Source: Archaeoglobi archaeon
Lineage (GTDB): Archaea; Halobacteriota; Archaeoglobi; Archaeoglobales; Archaeoglobaceae
Reading direction: 5' to 3'
Length of the DNA: 15,363 nt
Assembly (NCBI GenBank): GCA_004347865.1
Contig: QNUZ01000021.1
Span: 1-15,363 of the forward strand
The notes under the pieces were generated by a model. The model saw only the letters and a program-made list of their open reading frames with translations. It had not been told where the DNA came from and searched no databases. A program made the translations under genes and the position numbers. Each line of letters starts with the position of its first letter. The stretch's first letter is position 1. Shown piece after piece: positions 6,788 to 13,436 of this stretch.

Positions 6788-7492
6788 ATGGTCTCCCTTG
6801 AAAAGGCTGTAATTGCCAAAATAAAGAAAGCGGGGAACGATTACGAGGTTTTGGTCGATCCTTACTTAGCTAGGGATTTGAAAGAGGGAAAGGAGGTAGA
6901 CTTTGAGGAGCTTCTCGCTGTTGAGGAGGTATTCAAGAACTCAAGAAAGGGGGAAAGAGCTTCAGCAGAGGAGCTCCAAAAGGTCTTCGGTACAACAAAT
7001 CCAAGAGAAATAGCCAGAATTATAATAACTGAAGGGGAAGTCCAAATCACTGCAGAACAGAGAAGAGAGATGCTTGAGGCAAAAAAGAAGCAAATAATCA
7101 CCTTTATAAGCAGAAATTCAATAGATCCAAGGACGAACGCTCCTCATCCACCTGCAAGAATTGAAAGGGCTCTTGAAGAGGCCAGGGTGCATGTGGATAT
7201 ATTCAAACCCGTCGAGGCACAGATAAAGGATATTGTTAAGGCTTTAAAGCCTATCTTGCCCTTAAAGTTTGAAGAAATGGAGATAGCGATAAAAATACCA
7301 CCAGAATATACAGGAAAAGCAATATCAGCGCTTTACAACTTTGGAGGGGTTACGAAAGAGGAGTGGCAAAGGGACGGCAGCTGGATCTGTGTTATGAGGA
7401 TTCCCTCTGGAATGTACGGAGAGCTGATGGATCTACTCGGGAAGATAAGCAAGGGAGAAGCGTTGACTAAGATTTTGAGGAGGATAGGATGA
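6788..7492 (+). CDS. Ribosome maturation protein SBDS/Sdo1
   Basis: The archaeal orthologue of Shwachman-Bodian-Diamond syndrome protein, 234 residues, three domains: an N-terminal FYSH domain (about 1-85), a helical middle domain (about 95-165) and a C-terminal ferredoxin-like domain (about 166-234). Conserved stretches are ITEGEVQITAEQR (80-92), FISRNSIDPRTNAPHPPARI (106-125) and VDIFKPVEAQ (136-145). In eukaryotes SBDS with EFL1 releases eIF6 from 60S subunits; the archaeal protein is expected to act on the large subunit and has been linked to the exosome by gene neighbourhood. The ATG follows the psmA stop by one base with only a weak purine-rich signal upstream, so translation probably depends on coupling. 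Confidence 0.95.
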   Translation: MVSLEKAVIAKIKKAGNDYEVLVDPYLARDLKEGKEVDFEELLAVEEVFKNSRKGERASAEELQKVFGTTNPREIARIIITEGEVQITAEQRREMLEAKKKQIITFISRNSIDPRTNAPHPPARIERALEEARVHVDIFKPVEAQIKDIVKALKPILPLKFEEMEIAIKIPPEYTGKAISALYNFGGVTKEEWQRDGSWICVMRIPSGMYGELMDLLGKISKGEALTKILRRIG

Positions 7493-8154
7493 GAAAAATC
7501 GTGCTGCCAGGAGACCTTCTGGCGTCAAATCCAAAGCTTGCGGGTTATGGTACGTATGTTGAAGGAGACAAGGTCTACGCGAGAATAATTGGAATCTATG
7601 AGCAGACCGACAACTCAATTAGAGTCATCCCGCTGAAAGGAAAGTATAATCCCTCTGCAGGAGATACCATCATCGGCATAGTTAGAGAGGTAATCTCAAA
7701 TGGCTGGAATGTCGACATTAATTCCCCGTATCAGGCTTTTTTGCCGGTAAGCGAGAATCCTGAAGCTAAACCAGGAAAAAAGCTGAATGAGGTTCTTGAT
7801 ATTGGTGATGCGATTATTGCGAAGGTGATGAGTATAGATCCCAGAATGAGAGTTACGATTACGATGAAGGATAAAATTTGCAGGGCCATAAGATTTGGAA
7901 GAATCGTCGCTATAAATCCGGCTAGGGTTCCTAGAGTTATAGGCAAGAAGGGCAGCATGATCAAACTCATTAAGAGCGAGCTTGACGTTCAGATCGTAGT
8001 AGGCCAGAATGGTCTGATCTGGCTCAATGGAGATCGGAAAAAGGTTGCAATCGCTGAGGAGGTAATCTACATTATTGAGGAAGAAGCCCATACGGACGGG
8101 CTTACAGACAGGGTTGGAGAATTTATAAGGAGGAGAAAGAATGTCCAGACCTGA
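7489..8154 (+). CDS. rrp4: Exosome complex RNA-binding subunit Rrp4
   Basis: A 221-residue cap subunit of the archaeal exosome that binds RNA and leads it into the Rrp41/Rrp42 ring. It has an N-terminal domain (PGDLLASNP...GTYVEGDKVYA), an S1 domain (about 55-130, with GDTIIGIV and FLPVSEN) and a KH domain (about 135-200) with VIGKKGSMIK (150-159), whose GKKG is the RNA-binding loop, followed by GQNGLIWLNG. The KH domain separates Rrp4 from the alternative cap protein Csl4, which has a zinc ribbon. The start overlaps the SBDS stop (ATGA) and has a strong GGAGGAT Shine-Dalgarno just upstream. Confidence 0.96.
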   Translation: MRKIVLPGDLLASNPKLAGYGTYVEGDKVYARIIGIYEQTDNSIRVIPLKGKYNPSAGDTIIGIVREVISNGWNVDINSPYQAFLPVSENPEAKPGKKLNEVLDIGDAIIAKVMSIDPRMRVTITMKDKICRAIRFGRIVAINPARVPRVIGKKGSMIKLIKSELDVQIVVGQNGLIWLNGDRKKVAIAEEVIYIIEEEAHTDGLTDRVGEFIRRRKNVQT

Positions 8155-8878
8155 TAAATTTATTATTGACGGGAAGAGACTGGATGGAAGGCTTCCAGAT
8201 CAGCTGAGGCCAATAAAGATTGAGGTAGACGTTCTGAAAAGGGCGGATGGTTCTTGCTATATTGAAATGGGCAAGAACAAGGTTGTTGCGGCAGTTTATG
8301 GTCCGAGGGAAGCATTTCCAAGACACATTCAGGACCCGAGCAAGGTAGTTGTGCGTTACCGCTACAACATGGCTCCTTTCAGCGTTGAAGAGCGCAAGCG
8401 ACCTGGACCAGACAGGAGGAGCATTGAGATCTCGAAGGTAAGCAAAGAAGCCTTCGAGGCAGTCATAATGAAAGAGCTATTTCCAAGAAGCGTTGTGGAC
8501 ATATTTGTTGAAGTTCTTCAAGCTGACGCTGGAAGCAGAACTGCGTGCATAAATGCAGCGAGTGTAGCGCTGGTCGATGCGGGAATCCCGATGAAGGGTA
8601 TGCTAACCTCAGTCGCCGTTGCTAAAGTTGATGGAGTACTGGTTCTAGACCCAATGAAAGAAGAGGATAACTTTGGGGAGGCAGATATGCCTTTTGCCTT
8701 CCTTATACGCGGTGGAAAGATAGAATCCGTTGCCCTTCTTCAGATGGACGGCAGAATGACCAGAACAGAGATAAAAGAAGCCCTTAATTTGGCTAAAAAG
8801 GGCGCTATGGAGATCTACAATCTTCAAAGGGAAGCAATAATGAAGCAGTTTGTCGAGGGGGGAGAAGAGAATGCCTGA
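8141..8878 (+). CDS. rrp41: Exosome catalytic subunit Rrp41
   Basis: A 245-residue RNase PH-type subunit that performs phosphorolytic 3'-to-5' RNA decay and polyadenylation-like tailing in the hexameric ring with Rrp42. The catalytic aspartate is D182 in GEADMPFAF, equal to D182 of Sulfolobus Rrp41. The RNA-contacting and phosphate-binding segments PREAFPRHIQ (56-65), MAPFSVEERKRPGPDRRS (77-94) and ADAGSRTACINAAS (128-141) are intact, so the protein should be active. The ATG has a strong AGGAGG signal and overlaps rrp4 by 14 nt. Confidence 0.97.
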   Translation: MSRPDKFIIDGKRLDGRLPDQLRPIKIEVDVLKRADGSCYIEMGKNKVVAAVYGPREAFPRHIQDPSKVVVRYRYNMAPFSVEERKRPGPDRRSIEISKVSKEAFEAVIMKELFPRSVVDIFVEVLQADAGSRTACINAASVALVDAGIPMKGMLTSVAVAKVDGVLVLDPMKEEDNFGEADMPFAFLIRGGKIESVALLQMDGRMTRTEIKEALNLAKKGAMEIYNLQREAIMKQFVEGGEENA

Positions 8879-9662
8879 GGATATACTGGTCGATATAAAA
8901 AAGGACTATGTTCTTTCTAAGCTGAGAGATAATGAGCGAATCGATGGAAGGAAGTTCGACGAATTTAGAAAAGTTGAAATAAAAACAGGAATTATTGAGA
9001 AGGCCGAAGGGTCGGCTTTAGTCAAACTAGGAAACACCCAAGTTCTCGTTGGAATCAAAATGCAACCCGGTGAACCTTTTCCCGATACACCGGATAAGGG
9101 AATCATAATCGTGAATGCTGAACTCGTCCCTTTGGCTTCACCAACATTCGAGCCCGGACCACCTGATGAGATCTCAATTGAGCTTGCAAGGGTTGTAGAT
9201 CGTGGGATAAGAGAGAGCGAGGCGGTGGATTTGTCTAAACTCTGCATAGAGGCGGGAAAAAATGTTTGGATGGTTTTTGTTGATATCCATGCTCTTGACG
9301 ATGACGGAAATCTGCTTGACGCGTCTGCAATTGCATCGATAGCAGCGCTGATGAACACTAAAGTTCCGGCGAGCAGATTCGGGTTGGGAGGAGATTTTGA
9401 ATTGCCAATAAACGATGTTCCGATCTCTGTAACTTCCTTGGTAGTTGGAGATAAGTTTTTGGTTGACCCTTCAAGAGACGAGCTTAGCATTGGCAACACC
9501 ACGCTTACTGTGACAGTTGACAGGGACGATAACATAGTTGCAATGCAGAAAAGTGGGGATTACTTGCTGAGCGAAAGCCTTCTGGATCAGATAGTTGAAG
9601 CCAGTATAAGGGTATCCAGGAAGATCAGAGAAAATCTGCTTTCGCAGGTATCAAAGTGCTGA
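8871..9662 (+). CDS. rrp42: Exosome structural subunit Rrp42
   Basis: A 263-residue RNase PH-fold partner of Rrp41; it lacks catalytic residues but is needed to form the active interface. Conserved segments are RIDGRKFDEFRKV, GSALVKLGNTQVLVGIK, ELVPLASPTFEPGPPDE and VDIHALDDDGNLLDAS. I start it at ATG 8871, giving MPEDILVDIKKDYV, the N terminus I know from the Archaeoglobus protein. An in-frame upstream ATG at 8850 would add seven residues inside rrp41. The chosen start has a GGGGGGAG signal 6-8 nt upstream and overlaps rrp41 by 8 nt. It is the last gene of the operon and its end overlaps the convergent TFE gene by 12 nt. Confidence 0.96.
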   Translation: MPEDILVDIKKDYVLSKLRDNERIDGRKFDEFRKVEIKTGIIEKAEGSALVKLGNTQVLVGIKMQPGEPFPDTPDKGIIIVNAELVPLASPTFEPGPPDEISIELARVVDRGIRESEAVDLSKLCIEAGKNVWMVFVDIHALDDDGNLLDASAIASIAALMNTKVPASRFGLGGDFELPINDVPISVTSLVVGDKFLVDPSRDELSIGNTTLTVTVDRDDNIVAMQKSGDYLLSESLLDQIVEASIRVSRKIRENLLSQVSKC

Positions 9663-10163
9663 GAGAATTTCATCGATGTTTTTTATTTCCTCTTCTACCT
9701 TTGCAATTGCAGAGCTGCAGTCTAAGAACTGTAGCTTGCTTTGGCACTGGGGGCAAACGAAGTTCAGGGATATTGCATCATCGTAGCTAACTTTCACGCA
9801 CATATTTGGGCAAATATAATGGATTGCGTTTTTTTCAGCTTCTAGCTTCTTTAAAAGTTTCTCTTTCGTCTTTTCAAGTTCTCTCTTCAGAATCAGGCGG
9901 GCTTTGTCGTAATTCAGCTTCCAATAATATTCCATCCATCCAGTTTCATCATCCTTTTTCCTGCGGTATTCCGCGAGCCCCAGTTCATACATGGCAAAGA
10001 GAGCTTTTCTAATCTCGTTAATCTCGACCCCTAACTCAAGTGCCAGTTGATCATCGGTAAATTCATCTTTTATATCTAGCGAATATAAAATTGCTCCTAT
10101 TTCACCTGCGACCCTCGAGATCAGTTCCCCAATAAGTTCTTCTCTTTTGGTCAGCACTTTCAC
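9651..10163 (-). CDS. tfe: Transcription initiation factor TFE (TFIIE-alpha homologue)
   Basis: A 170-residue factor that helps RNA polymerase open the promoter, through the clamp and the Spt4/5-binding site. Residues 1-90 form the extended winged helix (IKDEFTDDQLALELGVEINEIRKALFAMYELGLAEYRR); residues 91-112 are a helical linker rich in Lys and Glu; residues 118-140 are a zinc ribbon with C118, C122, C137 and C140 (CPNMC and CPQC). A short C-terminal acidic helix follows. The start is GTG 10163, 25 nt from a TATA-like box. It overlaps rrp42 tail to tail by 12 nt, so one transcript of each pair runs antisense to the other's 3' end. Identification is confident. Confidence 0.94.
   Translation of the reverse strand: MKVLTKREELIGELISRVAGEIGAILYSLDIKDEFTDDQLALELGVEINEIRKALFAMYELGLAEYRRKKDDETGWMEYYWKLNYDKARLILKRELEKTKEKLLKKLEAEKNAIHYICPNMCVKVSYDDAISLNFVCPQCQSKLQFLDCSSAIAKVEEEIKNIDEILSAL
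9679..9688 (+). terminator. T-rich candidate terminator after rrp42
   Basis: A T-run (TTTTTTATTT) lies 17 nt after the rrp42 stop, on the plus strand and inside tfe antisense. Archaeal polymerase ends transcription at such U-tracts without needing a hairpin. It is the first good T-run after the six-gene operon. Position is plausible but unproven. Confidence 0.4.
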
Positions 10164-10183
10164 ATTACTAATATTATCCTTCC

Positions 10184-10193
10184 CATATTTTAA
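10184..10193 (-). promoter_or_regulatory. TATA-like promoter of tfe
   Basis: On the minus strand the box reads TTAAAATATG, centred 25 nt upstream of the tfe GTG at 10163. No Shine-Dalgarno is seen between them, so the mRNA should be leaderless. Confidence 0.55.
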
Positions 10194-10213
10194 TGTTGCG
10201 TGTCCAAACTGTT

Positions 10214-10254
10214 ACAACTGAAAGCCTTATCCTTCAGGCGGAGAGGAGGTCAGC
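10214..10254 (+). mobile_element. Solitary IS200/IS605-like right-end relic, copy A
   Basis: An intergenic element with the ordered blocks ACAACTG, AAGCCT, CCTTCAG and GGAGGTCAGC. A CC-TTCA-GG core can form a small hairpin. The order closely resembles the conserved right end / omega-RNA 3' segment that follows tnpB in IS200/IS605-type elements, as I remember it (GGAAGCC, stem, TTCA loop, stem, GGAGG..TCA). There is no tnpA or tnpB beside it. A second copy lies at 14725-14764 in the same orientation, also just upstream of a leaderless promoter. Its final GGTCAG forms the left arm of the dyad around the aIF2-gamma TATA box. Confidence 0.5.
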
Positions 10255-10277
10255 AAGTTTTTAAATACAAACTGACC
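10248..10277. promoter_or_regulatory. 30-bp dyad centred on the aIF2-gamma TATA box
   Basis: GGTCAG (10248-10253) and CTGACC (10272-10277) are exact inverted repeats. The inner bases are also partly symmetric: GT.TTT before and AAA.AC after the axis at 10262.5, giving 11 of 15 paired positions per arm. The axis falls on the TTTAAA of the TATA box, an ideal place for a repressor that excludes TBP. Binding protein unknown; operator role is inference. Confidence 0.5.
10260..10267 (+). promoter_or_regulatory. TATA box of the aIF2-gamma/PIN operon
   Basis: TTTAAATA is a near-consensus archaeal TATA box, centred 25-26 nt before the ATG at 10289. This predicts transcription starting at the start codon. 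Confidence 0.65.
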
Positions 10278-10288
10278 ACTCTTGAACC

Positions 10289-11509
10289 ATGAAAGAAGTC
10301 CCGCTTCCAGAGATCAACATAGGCCTCGTTGGTCACGTTGATCACGGTAAAACGACTCTTGTAGCTGCATTGAGTGGAGTTTGGACAGATAGACACAGCG
10401 AAGAAATAAAGAGAGGAATATCTATAAAGCTCGGTTACGCTGACGCAACTTTCAGGAAGTGTCCAGAATGTAAGGGTGTCGAGGCTTTTACGACAGAACC
10501 CGTATGTCCTATCCATGGTGTTGAAACAGAAATACTCAGGACTGTGAGTTTTGTCGACAGTCCCGGGCACGAAATGCTCATGGCAACAATGCTTAGCGGC
10601 GCAGCAATTATGGATGGTGCAGTACTGGTAATCGCTGCAAACGAAAAATGTCCAAGACCTCAGACAAGGGAACACTTGTACGCTCTTGAGATAATCGGCG
10701 TTAAGAAGATCATTATCGCTCAGAACAAGATCGACATAGTCCCTAAGGAGAGGATTTTGGAGAATTACAAGGAGATAAAGGAATTCGTTAAAGGAACTAT
10801 AGCGGAGAACGCTCCAATTATCCCCCTGTCTGCTCAGCAGAAAGTGAATATCGACGCTCTTATTAAAGCAATCGAGGAGACAATTCCGACCCCCGAGAGG
10901 GATCTTAACTCCCCACCATTGATGCAGATAGCGAGAAGTTTCGACGTCAACAGGCCCAAAACGAAGCCCGAGAATCTGGTTGGTGGAGTTGTTGGTGGTA
11001 GCCTGATGAGAGGTAGGCTCAAGGTAGGAGACGAAATTGAGATTAGACCCGGTATAAAAAAGGACAAGGACTGGGAACCCATAACGAGTGTTGTGGAAAG
11101 CATAATGGCTTCTGGGAGACAGGTAGAAGAAGCAACGCCTGGGGGACTGATAGGCGTTGCCACAAAGCTTGATCCATTCTTGACAAAAGCGGATGCGATG
11201 GTTGGAAACGTCCTTGGGCATCCGAATAAGCTGCCGCCGGTTTTAAAGGATTTCACGATGGAAATTCAGTTGTTCGAGAGGGTAGTAGGTTTGGAGGAGG
11301 ATTTGGCAGTAGATAAAATAAAAATGAACGAACCTCTTATGCTAGCTGTGGGCACTTCTATAACGCTCGGTGAGGTCAAGTCTGTAAGGGACAATGTGGT
11401 TGAAGTATCTTTACGAAGACCTGTTTGTGGTGAAAGAGGATGGAGAGTTGCGATAAGCAGAAGGGTAGGGGGGAGATGGAGGCTGATAGGTTCAGGAATT
11501 CTTGTGTGA
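10289..11509 (+). CDS. Translation initiation factor aIF2 gamma subunit
   Basis: The GTPase core of aIF2, which brings Met-tRNAi to the small subunit; in Sulfolobus the gamma subunit also binds mRNA 5'-triphosphate ends and protects them from decay. It has 406 residues: a G domain (1-about 200) with G1 GHVDHGKT (15-22), switch 1 around RGIS (42-45), DSPGHE (90-95), NKID (146-149) and SAQ (181-183), then two beta-barrel domains (GGVVGGSLMRGRLKVGDEIEI; final barrel ending GSGILV). The zinc knuckle reads CPEC...CPIH (C58, C61, C73, H76), with histidine where I recall cysteine in several other archaea. The mRNA should be leaderless, and a dyad covers the promoter. It is followed by an overlapping PIN nuclease gene. 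Confidence 0.97.
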   Translation: MKEVPLPEINIGLVGHVDHGKTTLVAALSGVWTDRHSEEIKRGISIKLGYADATFRKCPECKGVEAFTTEPVCPIHGVETEILRTVSFVDSPGHEMLMATMLSGAAIMDGAVLVIAANEKCPRPQTREHLYALEIIGVKKIIIAQNKIDIVPKERILENYKEIKEFVKGTIAENAPIIPLSAQQKVNIDALIKAIEETIPTPERDLNSPPLMQIARSFDVNRPKTKPENLVGGVVGGSLMRGRLKVGDEIEIRPGIKKDKDWEPITSVVESIMASGRQVEEATPGGLIGVATKLDPFLTKADAMVGNVLGHPNKLPPVLKDFTMEIQLFERVVGLEEDLAVDKIKMNEPLMLAVGTSITLGEVKSVRDNVVEVSLRRPVCGERGWRVAISRRVGGRWRLIGSGILV

Positions 11510-11835
11510 TATTCGATACAAATGCGTTAATCTACGCAGTGAAAAACAGGTTGGATTTTTCCAATTTTAGGCTAGTAGTTCCTAGAGCAGTTGTCAATGA
11601 GCTGAGGGTGCTTGAGGAGAAACTAACTGGCAATGAAAAAACAGCAGTGAAGGTGGTTTTGAAGCTGATCGAGAAAGCAGAGATAGTTGAAAGTCAAGAA
11701 GGTGATGAGGGAATTCTCGAAGTTGCCAAAAGGTTGGGCTGTGGTATAGTCACTAACGACAAAGAGCTTAGAAGAAAGGCCGAAAAACTTGGACTAGCCG
11801 TGGGTTATGTCAAGCTTGGGAGAATAGTTTTTTAA
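11476..11835 (+). CDS. PIN-domain ribonuclease (VapC/FCF1-like fold)
   Basis: A 119-residue, single-domain PIN protein, expected to be a Mg/Mn-dependent RNA endonuclease. The acidic site is D14 (VIFDTNALIYA), E42 (VVNELRVLE), D77 (GDEGILEVAK) and D95 (VTNDKELRRKA), so all four metal-binding positions are kept. The overall pattern is closer to the conserved archaeal FCF1-like single-domain PIN proteins (COG1412) than to mobile VapC toxins, and no antitoxin gene is next to it. The start is uncertain: ATG 11476 (34-nt overlap with aIF2-gamma) keeps the whole first strand, while GTG 11506 would form a GTGA stop-start overlap with an AGGA signal about 8 nt upstream. Either way it is translationally coupled to aIF2-gamma. 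Confidence 0.85.
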   Translation: MEADRFRNSCVIFDTNALIYAVKNRLDFSNFRLVVPRAVVNELRVLEEKLTGNEKTAVKVVLKLIEKAEIVESQEGDEGILEVAKRLGCGIVTNDKELRRKAEKLGLAVGYVKLGRIVF

Positions 11836-11838
11836 AAA
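11828..11838. terminator. Bidirectional T-tract between convergent PIN and cobA genes
   Basis: TTTTTTAAAAA overlaps the PIN gene stop codon and gives a T-run on the plus strand and a shorter one on the minus strand, so it could end both convergent transcripts. The two genes are only 13 bp apart. Termination at this tract is inferred. Confidence 0.4.
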
Positions 11839-11848
11839 GCAGAACCTT

Positions 11849-12586
11849 TTAGCGGGACTGATATTTTTGTAGAATCTCTCTAAGCTCGACGACTTTCCCG
11901 ATTACGATAATTGCTGGAGCTGTGATACTCTGCTTCTTGACCTTGTCGACAATATCTCGCAAGGTTCCTACAACGACCCTCTCTTCCCTTGAGAACCCTT
12001 TTTCAATAACTGCCACGGGTGTTTCGGGATCTTTTCCGTTTTCAACGAGATTCCTGCAAATTCCATCTATGTTGGATAGACCCATTAGGACTACAATTGT
12101 TGCATTTAGTTTTGCTAAAGCACCCCAGTTTAATCTCTCCCGGCTCTCCTGCCCAGTGATGAATACCACTGCTGGATCGTAACCGCGGTAGGTGATCGGA
12201 ATACCTGCATTTCCTGGAACTGCAATCGCCGAGCTTATTCCGGGAATGTATTCAAAATTCACACCCTCTTTAGCTAAAAACTCTGCTTCTTCCCCGCCTC
12301 TGCCAAAAACGAATGGGTCACCTCCCTTTAGTCTGACCACAATCTTACCTGATCTGGCTAATTCTACCATCATCCTGTTTATTTCTTCCTGCTCAAACTT
12401 ATGTGCTCCCCTTCTTTTTCCGACACTTATGAGTTCGGCTTTAGTCTCTTTAAGAAGTTCCGTAACCTCTCCAATTAACTCGTCGTAAAGTATGACGTCT
12501 GCTTTTTTTATAACTTCGAGAGCCCTCAGAGTTAGTAAATCCACCTTTCCAGGCCCTGCACCGACAATGTAGACCTTACCCACCAT
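11849..12586 (-). CDS. cobA: Uroporphyrinogen-III C-methyltransferase (SUMT)
   Basis: Uses two S-adenosylmethionine molecules to convert uroporphyrinogen III into precorrin-2, the branch point for siroheme, cobalamin, F430-type cofactors and, in archaea, heme through the siroheme route. It has 245 residues, the length of a stand-alone SUMT with no CysG oxidase/chelatase part. Motifs: the SAM-binding loop VGAGPGKVDLLT (8-19), VILYDELI (31-38) and VVRLKGGDPFVFGRGGEE (83-100), then YIPGISSAIAVPGNAGIPITYRG. The start overlaps hemC by 11 nt and is preceded by GGAG, which sits inside the hemC 3' end. It is the last gene of hemL-hemC-cobA. Confidence 0.95.
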   Translation of the reverse strand: MVGKVYIVGAGPGKVDLLTLRALEVIKKADVILYDELIGEVTELLKETKAELISVGKRRGAHKFEQEEINRMMVELARSGKIVVRLKGGDPFVFGRGGEEAEFLAKEGVNFEYIPGISSAIAVPGNAGIPITYRGYDPAVVFITGQESRERLNWGALAKLNATIVVLMGLSNIDGICRNLVENGKDPETPVAVIEKGFSREERVVVGTLRDIVDKVKKQSITAPAIIVIGKVVELREILQKYQSR

Positions 12587-13436
12587 CTTTCAACTCCTTC
12601 GCGATTTCAATCGCATCTTTTAATGCAGAATTCTTGTCAAGAGTTCTTTCAACTCTTGTGTATCTTCCAGCAAGTATTTCGCAGATAACTCTAACTTTTC
12701 CTCCTTTGACCTCCGCATAGACTCCAAAAGGAACCGCACATCCAAAGCCCAATTCTCTGGCAATTGTCCTCTCCACTTGAGCCGAAAGCCATGTTTCCTC
12801 GTCATTCATGAATGAAACGAGCCACTCTTCCCCCTCCCTCGTTGAGATGGCTATGACTCCTTGGTTTGGCGGGGGAACGATTAAGTCTGGCGGAAAGCGC
12901 TGGTATTCAAGTCTCAGCCCTAGCCTCTGAATTCCCGCTTCGGCAACTATTATAGCGTCATACAGCCCTTCTCGAAGCTTTCTAAGTCTGGTATCTAGGT
13001 TCCCTCGAAGATTTTCGAAAGTTAAATCTTTCCTCAATCTCAAAAACTGGGCCCTTCTGCGAAGGCTTGAGGTCCCAACCTTTGCATTCTCGCAAAGTTC
13101 TTCCAGTTTCTCGTTGTTCCGGGAAATGAGGGCGTCACATGGGCTATCCCTTTTTAACACTGCCGCTATCTTTGTTCCAGGAACCCTCTGACTTGGAACA
13201 TCCTTGTAGCTGTGAACGGCTATGTCGATATCCCCTCTAGCTAGTGCCGTGTCGATGGCCCTGACAAATGCACCCATTCCCTTGAACTCGTGCAGTGGCC
13301 TATCCCTCATTATGTCGCCTGCAGTCTTAATCGTCTTTATCTCTACTTCGTACCCCTCTTTTTCTAGTTTCTCGACAACAATTCGGGTCTGAGCCAGAGC
13401 GAGCTTGCTTCCGCGAGTACCCACTCGAAGCTTCAT
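12576..13436 (-). CDS. hemC: Hydroxymethylbilane synthase (porphobilinogen deaminase)
   Basis: Joins four porphobilinogen units into linear hydroxymethylbilane. It has 286 residues with the three-domain family layout. The N terminus is LRVGTRGSKLALAQT; the catalytic aspartate is D79 in HSYKDVPS; the substrate-binding arginines lie in GTSSLRRRAQ (121-130) and LRGNLDTRLRKL (143-154); the cysteine carrying the dipyrromethane cofactor is C233 in GFGCAVPFG. All key residues are present. Its ATG overlaps the hemL stop (ATGA) and has no clear Shine-Dalgarno, so it is probably translated by coupling. Confidence 0.96.
   Translation of the reverse strand: MKLRVGTRGSKLALAQTRIVVEKLEKEGYEVEIKTIKTAGDIMRDRPLHEFKGMGAFVRAIDTALARGDIDIAVHSYKDVPSQRVPGTKIAAVLKRDSPCDALISRNNEKLEELCENAKVGTSSLRRRAQFLRLRKDLTFENLRGNLDTRLRKLREGLYDAIIVAEAGIQRLGLRLEYQRFPPDLIVPPPNQGVIAISTREGEEWLVSFMNDEETWLSAQVERTIARELGFGCAVPFGVYAEVKGGKVRVICEILAGRYTRVERTLDKNSALKDAIEIAKELKDGG

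Noticed and set aside
8906..9535. 209-codon open frame antisense to rrp42
   Set aside because: It is very rich in Ser, Thr, Pro and Ile, as expected for the reverse of Glu/Asp/Gly-rich coding sequence; no promoter or family signature.
10250..11221. 323-codon open frame antisense to aIF2-gamma
   Set aside because: It mirrors the codon structure of a certain gene, has no recognisable motif, an unlikely composition rich in Cys, Tyr and His, and runs through the promoter dyad.
11476..11835. PIN protein as the toxin of a VapBC toxin-antitoxin pair
   Set aside because: No antitoxin frame lies upstream or downstream; the gene is coupled to aIF2-gamma and looks like the conserved single-domain FCF1-like type.
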